Positions 18,421 through 27,677 of a DNA stretch of 64,000 nucleotides are shown here, one piece after another. Every line of letters begins with the position of its first letter. Within the stretch, counting starts at the first letter, position 1. Location of the stretch: NCBI GenBank assembly GCA_013001595.1, contig JABDMH010000105.1, positions 1 to 64,000 of the forward strand, written 5' to 3'. The notes beneath the pieces were generated by a model, which saw nothing but the letters and a program-made list of their open reading frames with translations, was not told the DNA's origin and ran no database searches. Source of the stretch: Saprospiraceae bacterium. GTDB taxonomy: Bacteria > Bacteroidota > Bacteroidia > Chitinophagales > Saprospiraceae. A program made the translations under genes and the position numbers.

Positions 18421-20919
18421 ATGCTCATCAGGAAAGTGACGTTTTTGGTACTCACCGCATTACTTGGTCTGCTTATAGATCTTACTACGGTGATGGCTCA
18501 AGCCACTTATCCGGATGGATTCACTGATGAGTTGATTAGTGAAGACTTCTTTGCACCAGTAGGTATTGCCTTTCCAGATTCACACCTGATCTATGTTTGG
18601 GAACAACATGGGCTCATTCATAGTCTAAAAGACGGCATCAAGTTAGACACTCCCCTACTGGATATTCAAGCGGAGGTATCCGCAGCAGGCGAACATGGGA
18701 TGCTGGGTATGGTATTGGATCCAAATTTTAAAAACAATGGATACCTCTATGTCTCATATGTGGTCGATCCACACCACCTAAATTACTTCGGTACCCCAGA
18801 GTATGATTCTACAGATACAGACAGTTGGAATGCGACCATTGGTCGAGTGGCCCGCTTTCAAGTGAATGTGACCAGTTTTACGGAGGTAATCCCAGGAAGT
18901 AGAAAAGTACTACTGGGTTCCGAACCTAGCAATGGGATACCAGTGCTCGCTCCTTCCCATGGTGTTGGCGGGCTAGATTTTGGCACAGATGGCACACTCC
19001 TGGTAGGCAGTGGTGATGGCACAACCTGGGTGGGCCACCACACCGGAGGAGAGGAATACCAAGAGTTCGGATATGACAGCCTAGGCAAAGCAATCGGAAT
19101 TATTGATCAGTTGCAGGATGTAGGCTCGCTACGTGCCCAGCAAATAGAGAGCTATAGTGGTAAAATTCTGAGAATTGATCCAGCAACAGGCTTTGGCTTA
19201 CCAAGCAATCCATTTTATGATGCCACTGCACCAGATGCCGCCCAATCCAAGGTGTGGGCAATGGGTCTTCGTAGCCCCTTTCGCATTAGAGTTCGACCTA
19301 GTAGCGGCAGCATAGACCCGGGGGATGGCCGTCCCGGAGTGATCTACATTGGAGATGTTGGAAGCAATCAGTATGAGGAACTAAACATTGCAGGAGAAGC
19401 AGGTAAAAATTTTGGCTGGCCGCTTTATGAAGGCATGGAGATAAATCGGGGCTTTTGGGATCAGTGGGTAGAAAATCCGTATGCGATAAATACGCAAACC
19501 CAGCATTGTGAAATTGACTTTTATCGATTCAATGACTTACTGGTTCCTCCCAGCAAAGATCACTCCCTGAATTCGGTACACCCCTGCAACACCAATGCAG
19601 ACATTCAAAAAGATCATCCCGTATTCATACATGAGCGACCGGCTTTCTCCTACGGAAATACAAAGAACAACCCTGAACAAACCTACGTAGCTTCATTTTC
19701 TGCCGAGGGAAAACCAACGGCACATCAGGTTAGTGATCCACGCTCATCAATTGCAGCCCTACCTTTCGATGGAATCTCAAGTATTGCAGGAGATTTCTAC
19801 ATGGGTCAACGATTCCCAAAATCCTATCATCAAGTATATTTCCATGCAGATCATTCAGGTTGGATCAAGGCCATGGAGTATGATACCCATAACATCGACG
19901 AAATACACACCATACGTTCCTTCAAGGAAGGAGGCCTTTATATAGTTTATATCCGGTATAATCCATTTGATCAAGCGTTCTACTATGTTGTTATTGATTA
20001 CAGCACAAAACCCACCATATATCAAATTCGTAAGGTTTTTTACGGTGGAAATGCAAAGCCAATTGCCAACATCACAGCCAATGTTTCCTATGGCACAGCT
20101 CCACTTACGGTAAATATTTCGGCAGTTTCATCCTTTGATCCTGCCGGAGAACCCTTGACCTACTTTTGGAGCGGGCCGAATTTGAAATCTCAACGCAGAG
20201 ATACAATCCTTATACTGCTCTCTTCGGATGACACACCACAAAATGACACCATTCGATTGACTGTCATTGACTCCACAGGATTGAAAGACTCCACTTATCA
20301 AATAATATCGCTGAATAACACACCTCCGGAAGTCGAAATTACATCGATTAGTGAGGGTAACCAATACCCTTTGGATCAGGGCTTAGTTGAAACGCCTTTA
20401 CAGGCAGATGTGCACGATATTGAACACGAAAATGATCAGCTTTCTTACTACTGGGAGATTAAACTGAAACACAACGATCATTTTCATCTGGAGCATATAG
20501 ATACCAATGTATCTGCCGTTGTAACCCTATTCCCGCTAGGTAGCACCGCTCTTGACGAGCACTCGTATTTGATCGAACTGACGGTCACCGACCCGTTGGG
20601 ACTGAGTAGTTTTGACGAGGTCACCATCCAGCCTGACCTCACGACTCATCTTGGTACTATCCTGTCAAATGAGCAAATACTAACTTATCCGAATCCTGTG
20701 CTTGATCATCTAAATATAGATATTACTTCTACGCTCAAGTCTGCCCCATACTCGGTAACACTTTATGACCTTTCGGGTAAAGTATACCTATCAGAAACTT
20801 TCCAGTCCAACCGATTGTCGTCTCATCACGATCTGCAAAAGCTTCCTGCCGGACTATACATTTTGCTCTTGACCAGCAAGAATGAAATCATGGACATCAG
20901 AAAAATAATTAAAGAATAA
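18421..20919 (+). CDS. Secreted PQQ-type sugar dehydrogenase (GSDH) with Ig-like repeats and T9SS domain
   Basis: 832 residues from the ATG at 18421 (an upstream TTG adds two residues). Signal peptide to about residue 27 (ending VMAQA). The glucose/sorbosone dehydrogenase six-bladed propeller spans ~35-525: FFAPVGIAFPD, EHGMLGMVLDPNFKNNGYLY, GGLDFGTDGTLLVGSGDG, YSGKILRIDP, KVWAMGLRSPFRIR, IYIGDVGSNQYEELN, GKNFGWPLYEG. Two PKD/Ig-like beta domains follow (ANITANVSYGTAPLTVNISA and the next ~100 residues), then a T9SS type A C-terminal signal (ILTYPNPVLDHLNID through DIRKIIKE). It likely oxidises sugars at the cell surface using PQQ. The next gene starts 4 bases after its stop. Confidence 0.88.
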   Translation: MLIRKVTFLVLTALLGLLIDLTTVMAQATYPDGFTDELISEDFFAPVGIAFPDSHLIYVWEQHGLIHSLKDGIKLDTPLLDIQAEVSAAGEHGMLGMVLDPNFKNNGYLYVSYVVDPHHLNYFGTPEYDSTDTDSWNATIGRVARFQVNVTSFTEVIPGSRKVLLGSEPSNGIPVLAPSHGVGGLDFGTDGTLLVGSGDGTTWVGHHTGGEEYQEFGYDSLGKAIGIIDQLQDVGSLRAQQIESYSGKILRIDPATGFGLPSNPFYDATAPDAAQSKVWAMGLRSPFRIRVRPSSGSIDPGDGRPGVIYIGDVGSNQYEELNIAGEAGKNFGWPLYEGMEINRGFWDQWVENPYAINTQTQHCEIDFYRFNDLLVPPSKDHSLNSVHPCNTNADIQKDHPVFIHERPAFSYGNTKNNPEQTYVASFSAEGKPTAHQVSDPRSSIAALPFDGISSIAGDFYMGQRFPKSYHQVYFHADHSGWIKAMEYDTHNIDEIHTIRSFKEGGLYIVYIRYNPFDQAFYYVVIDYSTKPTIYQIRKVFYGGNAKPIANITANVSYGTAPLTVNISAVSSFDPAGEPLTYFWSGPNLKSQRRDTILILLSSDDTPQNDTIRLTVIDSTGLKDSTYQIISLNNTPPEVEITSISEGNQYPLDQGLVETPLQADVHDIEHENDQLSYYWEIKLKHNDHFHLEHIDTNVSAVVTLFPLGSTALDEHSYLIELTVTDPLGLSSFDEVTIQPDLTTHLGTILSNEQILTYPNPVLDHLNIDITSTLKSAPYSVTLYDLSGKVYLSETFQSNRLSSHHDLQKLPAGLYILLLTSKNEIMDIRKIIKE

Positions 20920-20923
20920 GAAC

Positions 20924-21439
20924 GTGATACGATTTGTGCTAAACTGCTTGCTCTGGGCGATGGGTATTTCATGTCTTACAGCCCAATCTAAGGACTCCTG
21001 TGCCTGCTGTGATGCTACATATCGACAGTTTGATTTTTGGGTAGGCAATTGGCAAGCTGTGGTTAATGATACCGTCCGAGGACACAATGACATAATCCTC
21101 CTACAAGATGGTTGTCTCATTCAGGAAAATTGGAGGAGTGCAAAAGGGAACTATACTGGTACCTCCTACAATTACTTCGATGCCACGACCCAGAACTGGA
21201 ATCAAGTATGGATTGATAATCAGGGACAAAGTTCGCGATTAAGTGGTGGAATACAAGGTAAGGCAATGATCTTGACCAGCGAAAAGGACACCAATTCTGC
21301 TACCGATTCCCTCATTCATCGCATCACCTGGACTCCCCTATCTCCCGATCGGGTACGACAGCTTTGGCAAAGTCGTTCAAGACACAGTGAGGAATGGAAA
21401 ACATTATTTGATGGCGAATACCAACGTTTGACGAAATAA
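20924..21439 (+). CDS. Exported lipocalin-like (DUF1579-type) protein
   Basis: 171 residues, GTG start 4 bases after the dehydrogenase stop, so translationally linked. Signal peptide MIRFVLNCLLWAMG, cleavage after LTAQ. The mature part has FDFWVGNWQAVV near its start, the signature of the DUF1579/nitrobindin-like beta-barrel group, and strand-rich text to the end (GTSYNYFDATTQNWNQVWID, TWTPLSPDRVRQLWQ). A CACC cluster follows the cleavage site. Members are small beta-barrel proteins, some binding heme or lipid; role unknown. Context suggests an accessory of the secreted sugar dehydrogenase. Confidence 0.7.
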   Translation: MIRFVLNCLLWAMGISCLTAQSKDSCACCDATYRQFDFWVGNWQAVVNDTVRGHNDIILLQDGCLIQENWRSAKGNYTGTSYNYFDATTQNWNQVWIDNQGQSSRLSGGIQGKAMILTSEKDTNSATDSLIHRITWTPLSPDRVRQLWQSRSRHSEEWKTLFDGEYQRLTK

Positions 21440-21510
21440 TGACAGATTTACATCACAATCAGACCCATTTAAACGATTGAACTTTCTAGGTCAATAGTCC
21501 GTTAGCTAAG

Positions 21511-22542
21511 ATGTATAGAGATCGCAAATTTCATGACACTCAAACACTGCCTACTTTCAACACCTCGCTAACTCCGAATGGCTTTATCGACCGAGTCAAT
21601 CAACTCGCCAAAGACAGCATACCCTTTTTCTTCTTAGTAGACTTTGAGAAATCATTTCCTGTAGTCATGACGCTGCCAGAAATTTCTCAAAGCAAAATAC
21701 AGTTCGACATTCCCAATCAACCGGGTCAAGTTGCTGCAACCGAAAAAAACCCGCAGGACCTAAGCTTGAATATTGCCCCTGTGCGGTTACGTACTTATAG
21801 TTCTTCGTTTGAGAGGGTTAAAAAACATCTATTGGATGGTGACTCTTACCTCGTAAATCTCACTTTTCCAACTAGACTACATAATAACTATACACTGGAA
21901 GAAATCTATGATCATGCCCAGGCACCATACAAGCTACTGTATCCTACTAAGTTTGTAACCTTCTCACCTGAATCATTCATCAAGATAGTGGATGATCAAA
22001 TTTTCGCTTATCCTATGAAGGGTACCATAGATGCTAACATGCCTAATGCAGAGGAGTCTATCCTCAACAATCAAAAGGAAGCTTGGGAGCACAACACCAT
22101 CGTAGACCTACTGAGAAATGATCTTTCCATGGTGGCAGACCGCGTTGAAGTGACGCGTTTTCGATACCTCGATCAAATCCGTACCAATAATAAAGACCTG
22201 CTGCAAGTGAGCTCTGAAATAAAGGGATCGTTGCCAAGAGTATGGCAACATCGCCTAGGAAACATACTGTGGCAATTGCTACCTGCGGGCTCAATTAGTG
22301 GTGCTCCCAAAGAAAAGACGCTTGAAATCATCAAGTGTTCGGAAATATCGCCACGAGGATTCTATACCGGTGTTTTTGGTTTTTTTGATGGAAGCAACCT
22401 TGACAGTGCCGTAAACATCCGCTTTATCGAAGAATACGAGGATGGTTTAAGATATCGTAGTGGTGGAGGCATCACCGCTTCGAGTCAATTGCATGAAGAA
22501 TACCAAGAGATGCTAGACAAAATATATGTTCCCACTATTTGA
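21511..22542 (+). CDS. pabB: Aminodeoxychorismate synthase component I
   Basis: 343 residues, the compact form without a long N-terminal domain. It converts chorismate with ammonia to 4-amino-4-deoxychorismate for folate. Chorismate-binding signatures: FAYPMKGTID (the Lys of the PxKGT motif typical of PabB), NTIVDLLRNDLS, LLPAGSISGAPKEKT, FYTGVFGFFDG and the C-terminal YRSGGGITASS. The gene overlaps the next, an aminotransferase class IV gene, by 17 bases, the usual pabB-pabC pairing. No glutaminase subunit (pabA) is adjacent; it may be shared with trpG elsewhere. Confidence 0.9.
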   Translation: MYRDRKFHDTQTLPTFNTSLTPNGFIDRVNQLAKDSIPFFFLVDFEKSFPVVMTLPEISQSKIQFDIPNQPGQVAATEKNPQDLSLNIAPVRLRTYSSSFERVKKHLLDGDSYLVNLTFPTRLHNNYTLEEIYDHAQAPYKLLYPTKFVTFSPESFIKIVDDQIFAYPMKGTIDANMPNAEESILNNQKEAWEHNTIVDLLRNDLSMVADRVEVTRFRYLDQIRTNNKDLLQVSSEIKGSLPRVWQHRLGNILWQLLPAGSISGAPKEKTLEIIKCSEISPRGFYTGVFGFFDGSNLDSAVNIRFIEEYEDGLRYRSGGGITASSQLHEEYQEMLDKIYVPTI

Positions 22543-23125
22543 GACCATCCGCATCGTAGATGGTGCTGCACAGCAGTTGGCTTACCATCAGATACGGATG
22601 GAACAGGCCACTGAAGCACACTATGGAGTTCCTTTAGAATTGAATCTAGCACAAGTAGTCGACGTCCCGAAAAAGTTCAGTAAGGGCCTCGTCAAATTAA
22701 GACTGGATTACGGAGTCCATGCATGTTCCCAAGCATATGCTCATTATAAAGCAAGGTCAATAAAGACACTGAGAACTATCAAGGACGAAGACATCAGCTA
22801 CAAAATCAAAGCCACAGACAGATCCCATATCGATAGACTTTGGTCTCAGCGCGGCCCATGTGATGATATCCTAATTGTCAAGGACGGAATGGTAACAGAT
22901 TCCTCGTACACCAACATTCTATTCTTAAAAGGTAATGATTGGATCACCCCCAATACACCTTTACTCAAAGGTACTCAACGTGCATATTTGTTGGATGCAG
23001 GCCTGATCACCGAAGCTTCTGTTCATCTTGATGCCATCGGTGATTACGATGGTTTTCAGCTGGTCAATGCCATGATGCCCTTTCAGGAAAACTACGTTAT
23101 GAATGTCCGTGGAATCCATTATTGA
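22526..23125 (+). CDS. pabC: Class IV aminotransferase-fold lyase, probable aminodeoxychorismate lyase
   Basis: 199 residues, somewhat short for the family. It opens with FETIRIVDG, as in branched-chain transaminase/PabC proteins. The PLP-lysine region reads YKIKATDRSHI, and the downstream cofactor loop DGMVTDSSYTNIL corresponds to the family motif with Asp where many members have Glu. PLLKGTQRAYLLDAG is the third signature. Overlap with pabB supports 4-amino-4-deoxychorismate lyase (p-aminobenzoate plus pyruvate) rather than branched-chain transamination. The short length and Asp substitution are shared by other Bacteroidota members. Confidence 0.8.
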   Translation: MFPLFETIRIVDGAAQQLAYHQIRMEQATEAHYGVPLELNLAQVVDVPKKFSKGLVKLRLDYGVHACSQAYAHYKARSIKTLRTIKDEDISYKIKATDRSHIDRLWSQRGPCDDILIVKDGMVTDSSYTNILFLKGNDWITPNTPLLKGTQRAYLLDAGLITEASVHLDAIGDYDGFQLVNAMMPFQENYVMNVRGIHY

Positions 23126-23309
23126 AAGGTGAAGGCACCGATACTTACCAAGTATTCCAGGATCATATCATCTGCCATCTCGATGACCAGAAAGGTTGAA
23201 AAAGGTATAAGCTTTTTGAACATGCCTCAGCCTCCTGAGCTAATTCATATCACAGAAACTTTGTATATTTAGAATTTAAATACATTTTTCAATTCTCTAA
23301 AATCAACTA

Positions 23310-23645
23310 ATGAGCAAATTAGACGAAAAACTTGAACATTATACCAAAGAGATGCGTAAGCTCGGTATCCCAGTGAATGCTGCCTTATTGAAAGGAGTGA
23401 CTAAGGCATGTGGTCCATCTATTTATACTAGAGATGGAGAAACTGTGTCTTCTTCTAGTGCTTCTGAATTAAATCGTGTTAAGGCAAATTTCATGACGAA
23501 AAAACTAGGTCTATCTGGAGCTGACCTGGACAAAGGAGTAGCTCATGCTATTGACAAGATGGGCAAAGGAAATCGATCTAAGTATCGAGCTATTTTCTAT
23601 TACCTTATCGTAAAGAAGTTTAAGAAAGATTCGCTTTTCGTGTAA
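23310..23645 (+). CDS. DUF2853 family protein
   Basis: 111 residues, full family length. Recognisable by MSKLDEKLEHYTKEMRKLG, LLKGVTKACGPSIYTRDGE, ELNRVKANFMTKKLGL and the C-terminal IFYYLIVKKFKKDS. DUF2853 proteins are small, soluble, helical and of unknown function. The gene stands alone with a strong terminator 31 bases after its stop, indicating a monocistronic and probably well-expressed unit. Confidence 0.9.
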   Translation: MSKLDEKLEHYTKEMRKLGIPVNAALLKGVTKACGPSIYTRDGETVSSSSASELNRVKANFMTKKLGLSGADLDKGVAHAIDKMGKGNRSKYRAIFYYLIVKKFKKDSLFV

Positions 23646-23991
23646 GGAAATATTTAGAAAACCATTTTTAGTGTTAAAGAGCAGTAATCTACTGCTCTTT
23701 TTTATTTGGCACACTGTAATAGCGTTTGTTAGAAAAAGTAAAATGCATAGAGTTAATAAAGCGCTATTGGACTGTAACATTCAGATGAGTAGTATCAATT
23801 GAAATTGTTTTGTGCCAAATCAAATCTCGATGCCGACCGAAGCGTCGGTAGAAGCGATGCCGTGCATAGCCAAGTTAAGTAAGGTTATTGATGATGATGA
23901 GTTGGTGCAAAAGAAATCAATTGATATACTTAATTTGAGTGCTACAATCCACTAGAATTAATTCATAATACTTACGTTCCCTAAACATTGT
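23646..23991. other. Intergenic region: terminator plus weak small ORF
   Basis: 346 bases between the DUF2853 gene and the dehydratase gene. It holds the terminator at 23676-23703. An ATG at 23830 opens 41 codons to TAG at 23953-23955 (MPTEASVEAMPCIAKLSKVI onward), overlapping a small inverted repeat (CCGAC/GTCGG). I have no basis to call it a gene. Confidence 0.4.
23676..23703 (+). terminator. Terminator of the DUF2853 gene
   Basis: AAAGAGCAGTA / TACTGCTCTTT form a perfect 11-bp stem with a 3-base ATC loop, followed by a T-run to 23703. A textbook intrinsic terminator. Confidence 0.92.
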
Positions 23992-24948
23992 ATGCCAGAC
24001 AATAGTTTTCCAATCACCCTAAGCGATATCCTCAGTGCACATGAAGAAATTGCACCAGTAATACATCGTACACCGATATTCACTAGCCAAGGCATCAATA
24101 AGATGGTCAACAGCAACGTCTTTTTTAAATGTGAGAATCTTCAACATGTTGGTGCTTTCAAAATGCGGGGAACGAGCTATACCATTAGCACCCTAAACGA
24201 TGAACAACTTTCTAATGGTGTTTGCACACACTCATCTGGCAACCATGCTCAAGCTGTGGCCAAGTGTGCTCAGATGTACGGAATACCTGCACACATTGTG
24301 ATGCCACGAAATGCACCAGCGGTAAAGCGTCAGGCGGTTCAGGGATATGGTGCCACCATCTATGATTGTAGTGCGCACATTGAAGACCGAGAAAAAACCC
24401 TTGCCATCGTGCAAGACCAAACTGGGGCCCATTTCATTCACCCTTATAATGATTATCGAGTCATCACCGGACAAGCCACAGCGGCCAAAGAATTACTGGA
24501 AGAAGCCCCAAATCTAAATATAATCGTTGCTCCTGTAGGCGGAGGAGGCCTACTTAGTGGTACCGGCCTGATCACCTCATTCGTTTCTCCAACCACAAAA
24601 GTATATGGGGCTGAACCGAAAATGGTGGATGATGCTTTTCGATCATTTCATTCTGGCAAGCTGGAGAAAAACACCACAATTGACACGATTGCCGATGGAC
24701 TACTCACACTATTGGGCGACAAGACACTACCAATCATCCGAAGTACTGCACAAGATATTCTTACTGTAAGTGAAGCATCCATTATCCTGGCGATGCGTAT
24801 GATTTGGGAAAGAATGAAATTGATTGTTGAGCCCTCGGCTGCTGTACCTCTAGCTGCGGTAATCACCCATCCACAAGTCTTCAAAGAGCAAACCGTTGGC
24901 ATCATCTTATCGGGTGGTAATGTTGATCTCTCTAAACTCCCCTTCTGA
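23992..24948 (+). CDS. PLP-dependent threonine/serine dehydratase or serine racemase
   Basis: 318 residues of fold-type II PLP enzyme. Lys57 in GAFKMRGTSY is the Schiff-base lysine; SSGNHAQ (81-87) binds the substrate carboxylate; PVGGGGLLSGTGL is the phosphate-binding loop; ILSGGNVDL near the end is the C-terminal cofactor signature. There is no C-terminal ACT regulatory domain, so it is the short catabolic or racemase type (threonine to 2-oxobutyrate plus ammonia, or serine deamination/racemisation) rather than biosynthetic IlvA. No isoleucine genes are nearby. A terminator lies ~250 bases downstream. Confidence 0.88.
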   Translation: MPDNSFPITLSDILSAHEEIAPVIHRTPIFTSQGINKMVNSNVFFKCENLQHVGAFKMRGTSYTISTLNDEQLSNGVCTHSSGNHAQAVAKCAQMYGIPAHIVMPRNAPAVKRQAVQGYGATIYDCSAHIEDREKTLAIVQDQTGAHFIHPYNDYRVITGQATAAKELLEEAPNLNIIVAPVGGGGLLSGTGLITSFVSPTTKVYGAEPKMVDDAFRSFHSGKLEKNTTIDTIADGLLTLLGDKTLPIIRSTAQDILTVSEASIILAMRMIWERMKLIVEPSAAVPLAAVITHPQVFKEQTVGIILSGGNVDLSKLPF

Positions 24949-25257
24949 AGCCATTCGTTGTGTGATCCAATCACACTGTACCATAGTGATAAAATCAGTA
25001 AACACAACATCATGCCGACTACTGAATGCACCATCAGGTACCTCAATGTAGGTAACCGATATGACGCATACAATGTGCCGTGGGTAGTTAAACTGGTCTG
25101 TCAAGGATAAAAGATGACTATCATTGTGTATCTTCAACCTTCTAAAAATTTACCCTGTATTTCCACAGGACTGGATAGAACAATATCAATGAGACTCTTT
25201 GGCCCTTGGCCAAAGGGTTTTTTTATATTCGATTGATCAATCATTTCTTACCCACTC
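24949..25257. other. Intergenic region with terminator
   Basis: 309 bases between the dehydratase and xdhC-like genes. It contains the terminator at 25197-25224. A minus-strand frame (24907-25137, TTG start) reads in a coding-like way (VISVTYIEVPDGAFSS) but overlaps the dehydratase 3' end and has no recognisable family, so I leave it uncalled. Confidence 0.4.
25197..25224 (+). terminator. Intrinsic terminator upstream of the XdhC gene
   Basis: Stem CTTTGGCC / GGCCAAAG (8 bp, 3-base CTT loop) followed by GG and seven Ts. It insulates the xdhC-like gene from upstream transcription and lies 250 bases after the dehydratase stop. Confidence 0.88.
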
Positions 25258-26298
25258 ATGAAAGACATTTTTCAGCAGGTGCTGCACTGGGAAAAGCAGG
25301 GTAAAGAATTTGCCATTGCTACAGTTGTTGACACCTGGCGATCTGCGCCCAGATCTGTTGGGTCATCCATGATTATCGACAGTAAGATGAATATCGTCGG
25401 ATCGGTCAGTGGTGGTTGTGTGGAAGGCGCTGTAATTAAAGTGGCTCAGGAGGTGATCAAAGACCAAGTGGCGGTAAGGAAGAAATACGGAGTCTCTAAT
25501 GAAGATGCTTGGTCTGCTGGCCTGAGTTGCGGTGGAGCCATCGAAGTGTTCACTTATCCCTTTTTCAACGTTTCCTCCGATTTGGTACAGATGGAAATCT
25601 GGAAGGAATTATCTATGTCGCTTACGAACAATCGGCCTTGTCTTTTGGCGACTCGCATCAGTAATGATGCTCCCCATTTGCTGCTCTCCCATGAAGGAGA
25701 ACTCACCGGAAGTACTGATGGTTTTCCTCCAAAAACACGGCTGAACAAGATTCTGGCTTCAGGTAAAAGTAGCATCGTAAGGTATCGAGATCGAGCGTTT
25801 TTCATTCATGTTTTTCCTGCCAATGACCATCTCCTTATTATCGGAGCATCTCACATCAGTGTTCCACTTGTACAGCTAGCAGGTATACATGGATTCGACA
25901 TTACCATTGTTGATCCTCGCGGTGTCTTTGCGGATAGCCTAGGGGCCATATGTGCTCCAGATAAACTTTTGACTTCATGGCCAGCAGAAGTACTACCCAA
26001 TCTCAAACTCGATAGCAATGTTTATGCGGTGACATTAACCCACGATCCAAAGATTGACGACCAAGCTTTGAAAATTCTTTTGGATAGTGAGGTAAGCTAC
26101 ATTGGGGCATTGGGAAGTACACGTACCCACACCAAACGTATGAAGCGCTTGCAAGAGGCGGGAATTGATGCACGTGAGATTGAACGGATTTATGCACCAG
26201 TAGGACTGAATATTTCTGCCGGTAGCCCAGATGAAATTGCCTTAAGTATTATGGCTCAAATCATTCAGGTCAAGAATGCCCGATTATCCAGTGACTAG
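25258..26298 (+). CDS. XdhC/CoxI family molybdenum-hydroxylase maturation factor
   Basis: 346 residues. The N-terminal XdhC_CoxI domain shows ATVVDTWRSAPRSVGSSM and GSVSGGCVEGAV; the C-terminal Rossmann domain shows LLIIGASHISVPLVQLAG, a VDPR turn, SYIGALGSTRTHTKRM and NISAGSPDEIALSIMAQII. XdhC proteins bind the molybdenum cofactor, protect it and help sulfurate it before insertion into xanthine-dehydrogenase-type enzymes. No molybdenum hydroxylase gene is in the window, but a MocA-like nucleotidyltransferase lies at 29114, and a cysteine desulfurase is between them. Its 3' end overlaps that of the convergent TIM-barrel gene by 15 bases. Confidence 0.88.
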   Translation: MKDIFQQVLHWEKQGKEFAIATVVDTWRSAPRSVGSSMIIDSKMNIVGSVSGGCVEGAVIKVAQEVIKDQVAVRKKYGVSNEDAWSAGLSCGGAIEVFTYPFFNVSSDLVQMEIWKELSMSLTNNRPCLLATRISNDAPHLLLSHEGELTGSTDGFPPKTRLNKILASGKSSIVRYRDRAFFIHVFPANDHLLIIGASHISVPLVQLAGIHGFDITIVDPRGVFADSLGAICAPDKLLTSWPAEVLPNLKLDSNVYAVTLTHDPKIDDQALKILLDSEVSYIGALGSTRTHTKRMKRLQEAGIDAREIERIYAPVGLNISAGSPDEIALSIMAQIIQVKNARLSSD

Positions 26299-27252
26299 GG
26301 CAAAAGCCTTTGCCATGGCGTCGTAAGTGGCTTTCACTGCAGCCTCGTCATCCATATCTCGAAGCGGCTGGTTGAAAGGCTCGGCTCGCAGGGGACCATC
26401 GTAACCGATGATTACGAGGGCGTCCATAAAGTCCTGCAAGGGTATCACTCCTGTCGCCATTGGCAATTCCCTCTTTCCATCAATCTGATCCGCCACATCA
26501 AAACCGCTACGTGCGTCATTTAGATCTACAGCGATGATATCCCTATTATCAAGAGTAAGCAAATCTGTCTTGGATTCCTCGGCACAATACCAATGAAAGG
26601 AATCCAGCACAACACCGACATTTTCATCAATGGCGGCAATTAGTTCCTTAGTCTCAACCAGGGTTCTTACGAATGGAAACCTACTTCGTGTCAACAGGGT
26701 TTTAGGACCCACATATTCGAGCCCCAGTCTCACTCCGTGATGTCCAGCAATATTTGCCGCATCCTTCAGCCTGCTTTGATGCAGAGAAAAATTTGTTCGA
26801 TAGGTGTAGTGAGCATTGGAAGGCATAATCCATGTATTCATTCTAGTGGCACCTGCCTTTTCCATTGCAGCACAAGTGGCAGGCATCTTAGCTAGACCCT
26901 CTTTAAATGTTGCTTCATCTTTCCGGAAATCAATGGGCAGACCTGCTGAACCCCATGATATTTTATGAGTTTTCATTTTTGCTAAGAAAGCATCCATTTC
27001 GCCTGAATCCATCGCGCTCAAATCATTGGGTAAACAAGTGATCGCACTATAGCCGAACTTGATGGCCAGGTCCAAAATTTCCGATTGGTTAAATTTGGCA
27101 CCAATGGCTCCTGGGTTAAGGCTCATGGTAAAGTTGAGTTTATCCAGTGTTGAACGGTTACCTACCTCAAATCCTTTTAAAGTCCAAGGCGCTACTGCCA
27201 AACCCGCCATAGATACTGCTTGATTTCTTACAAAGCCTCTTCTTGATATCAT
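26284..27252 (-). CDS. Sugar phosphate isomerase/epimerase-type TIM-barrel protein with export signal
   Basis: 322 residues. The start (MISRRGFVRNQAVSMAGLA) has the double-arginine and mild hydrophobic stretch of a Tat-type signal. The body is an AP-endonuclease-2/xylose-isomerase-like TIM barrel: YSAITCLPNDL, LGLEYVGPKT, VGVVLDSFHWYCA, IIAVDLNDAR, YDGPLRAEPFN, with Glu, Asp, His and Glu residues suited to a divalent metal site. Substrate unknown; such proteins isomerise or epimerise sugars or inositols. Its ATG overlaps the sufU stop by 4 bases, so it is the third gene of the sufS-sufU transcript, which is functionally unexpected. Confidence 0.82.
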   Translation of the reverse strand: MISRRGFVRNQAVSMAGLAVAPWTLKGFEVGNRSTLDKLNFTMSLNPGAIGAKFNQSEILDLAIKFGYSAITCLPNDLSAMDSGEMDAFLAKMKTHKISWGSAGLPIDFRKDEATFKEGLAKMPATCAAMEKAGATRMNTWIMPSNAHYTYRTNFSLHQSRLKDAANIAGHHGVRLGLEYVGPKTLLTRSRFPFVRTLVETKELIAAIDENVGVVLDSFHWYCAEESKTDLLTLDNRDIIAVDLNDARSGFDVADQIDGKRELPMATGVIPLQDFMDALVIIGYDGPLRAEPFNQPLRDMDDEAAVKATYDAMAKAFALVTG

Positions 27253-27677
27253 GATGTTATCTTTTCACTATTAAAAAAAACGTCCCATGCATTAGCAGCC
27301 AATCTAACGCAATCCATTCTTTCTGGATACTCGCGAATTGCTTCAAAGGCTACAAATTCCTCGTACGGCGACCCCGCGTCGCCTGCTAATATGGCAAAAA
27401 AATGCTGCAACAGTTGCTCAGCTTGTTTCATACTGGTCTTTTGCAAATACTTGATCAACATGGAGCTGGCAGCCTTTGAAAGTGCACAACCATAACCATC
27501 GAAGGATGACTGGAGGATTTGACCTTGTTCAATTTTACAATACAGATGGAAGCGATCTCCACAAAGTGGATTATATGCCAACAAGATATGGGTAGCGTCC
27601 TCCATCTTAAAAAAATGACAGGGATCCCTCTGATGCTCCAAAATGGCAGGTGAATAAAGTCCTTCAGATCGGCTCAT
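27249..27677 (-). CDS. sufU: SufU-type iron-sulfur scaffold / sulfur-transfer protein
   Basis: 142 residues. Zinc/sulfur ligands are conserved: Cys39 and Asp41 in NPLCGDR, Cys64 in GYGCALSKAASSML, and Cys123 in RMDCVRLAANAW. The insertion between the second and third cysteines is typical of SufU rather than IscU. It accepts sulfur from the partner desulfurase SufS, whose gene is immediately upstream and overlaps by 4 bases. No sufB/C/D genes are present here. Confidence 0.9.
   Translation of the reverse strand: MSRSEGLYSPAILEHQRDPCHFFKMEDATHILLAYNPLCGDRFHLYCKIEQGQILQSSFDGYGCALSKAASSMLIKYLQKTSMKQAEQLLQHFFAILAGDAGSPYEEFVAFEAIREYPERMDCVRLAANAWDVFFNSEKITS

Noticed and set aside
23830-23955. 41-codon ORF after the DUF2853 terminator
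   Set aside because: Too short, no family, and it overlaps an inverted repeat. Kept only as a note in the intergenic entry.
24907-25137. 76-codon minus-strand frame between the dehydratase and XdhC
   Set aside because: TTG start, overlaps the dehydratase 3' end and has no recognisable domain, though the text is coding-like.
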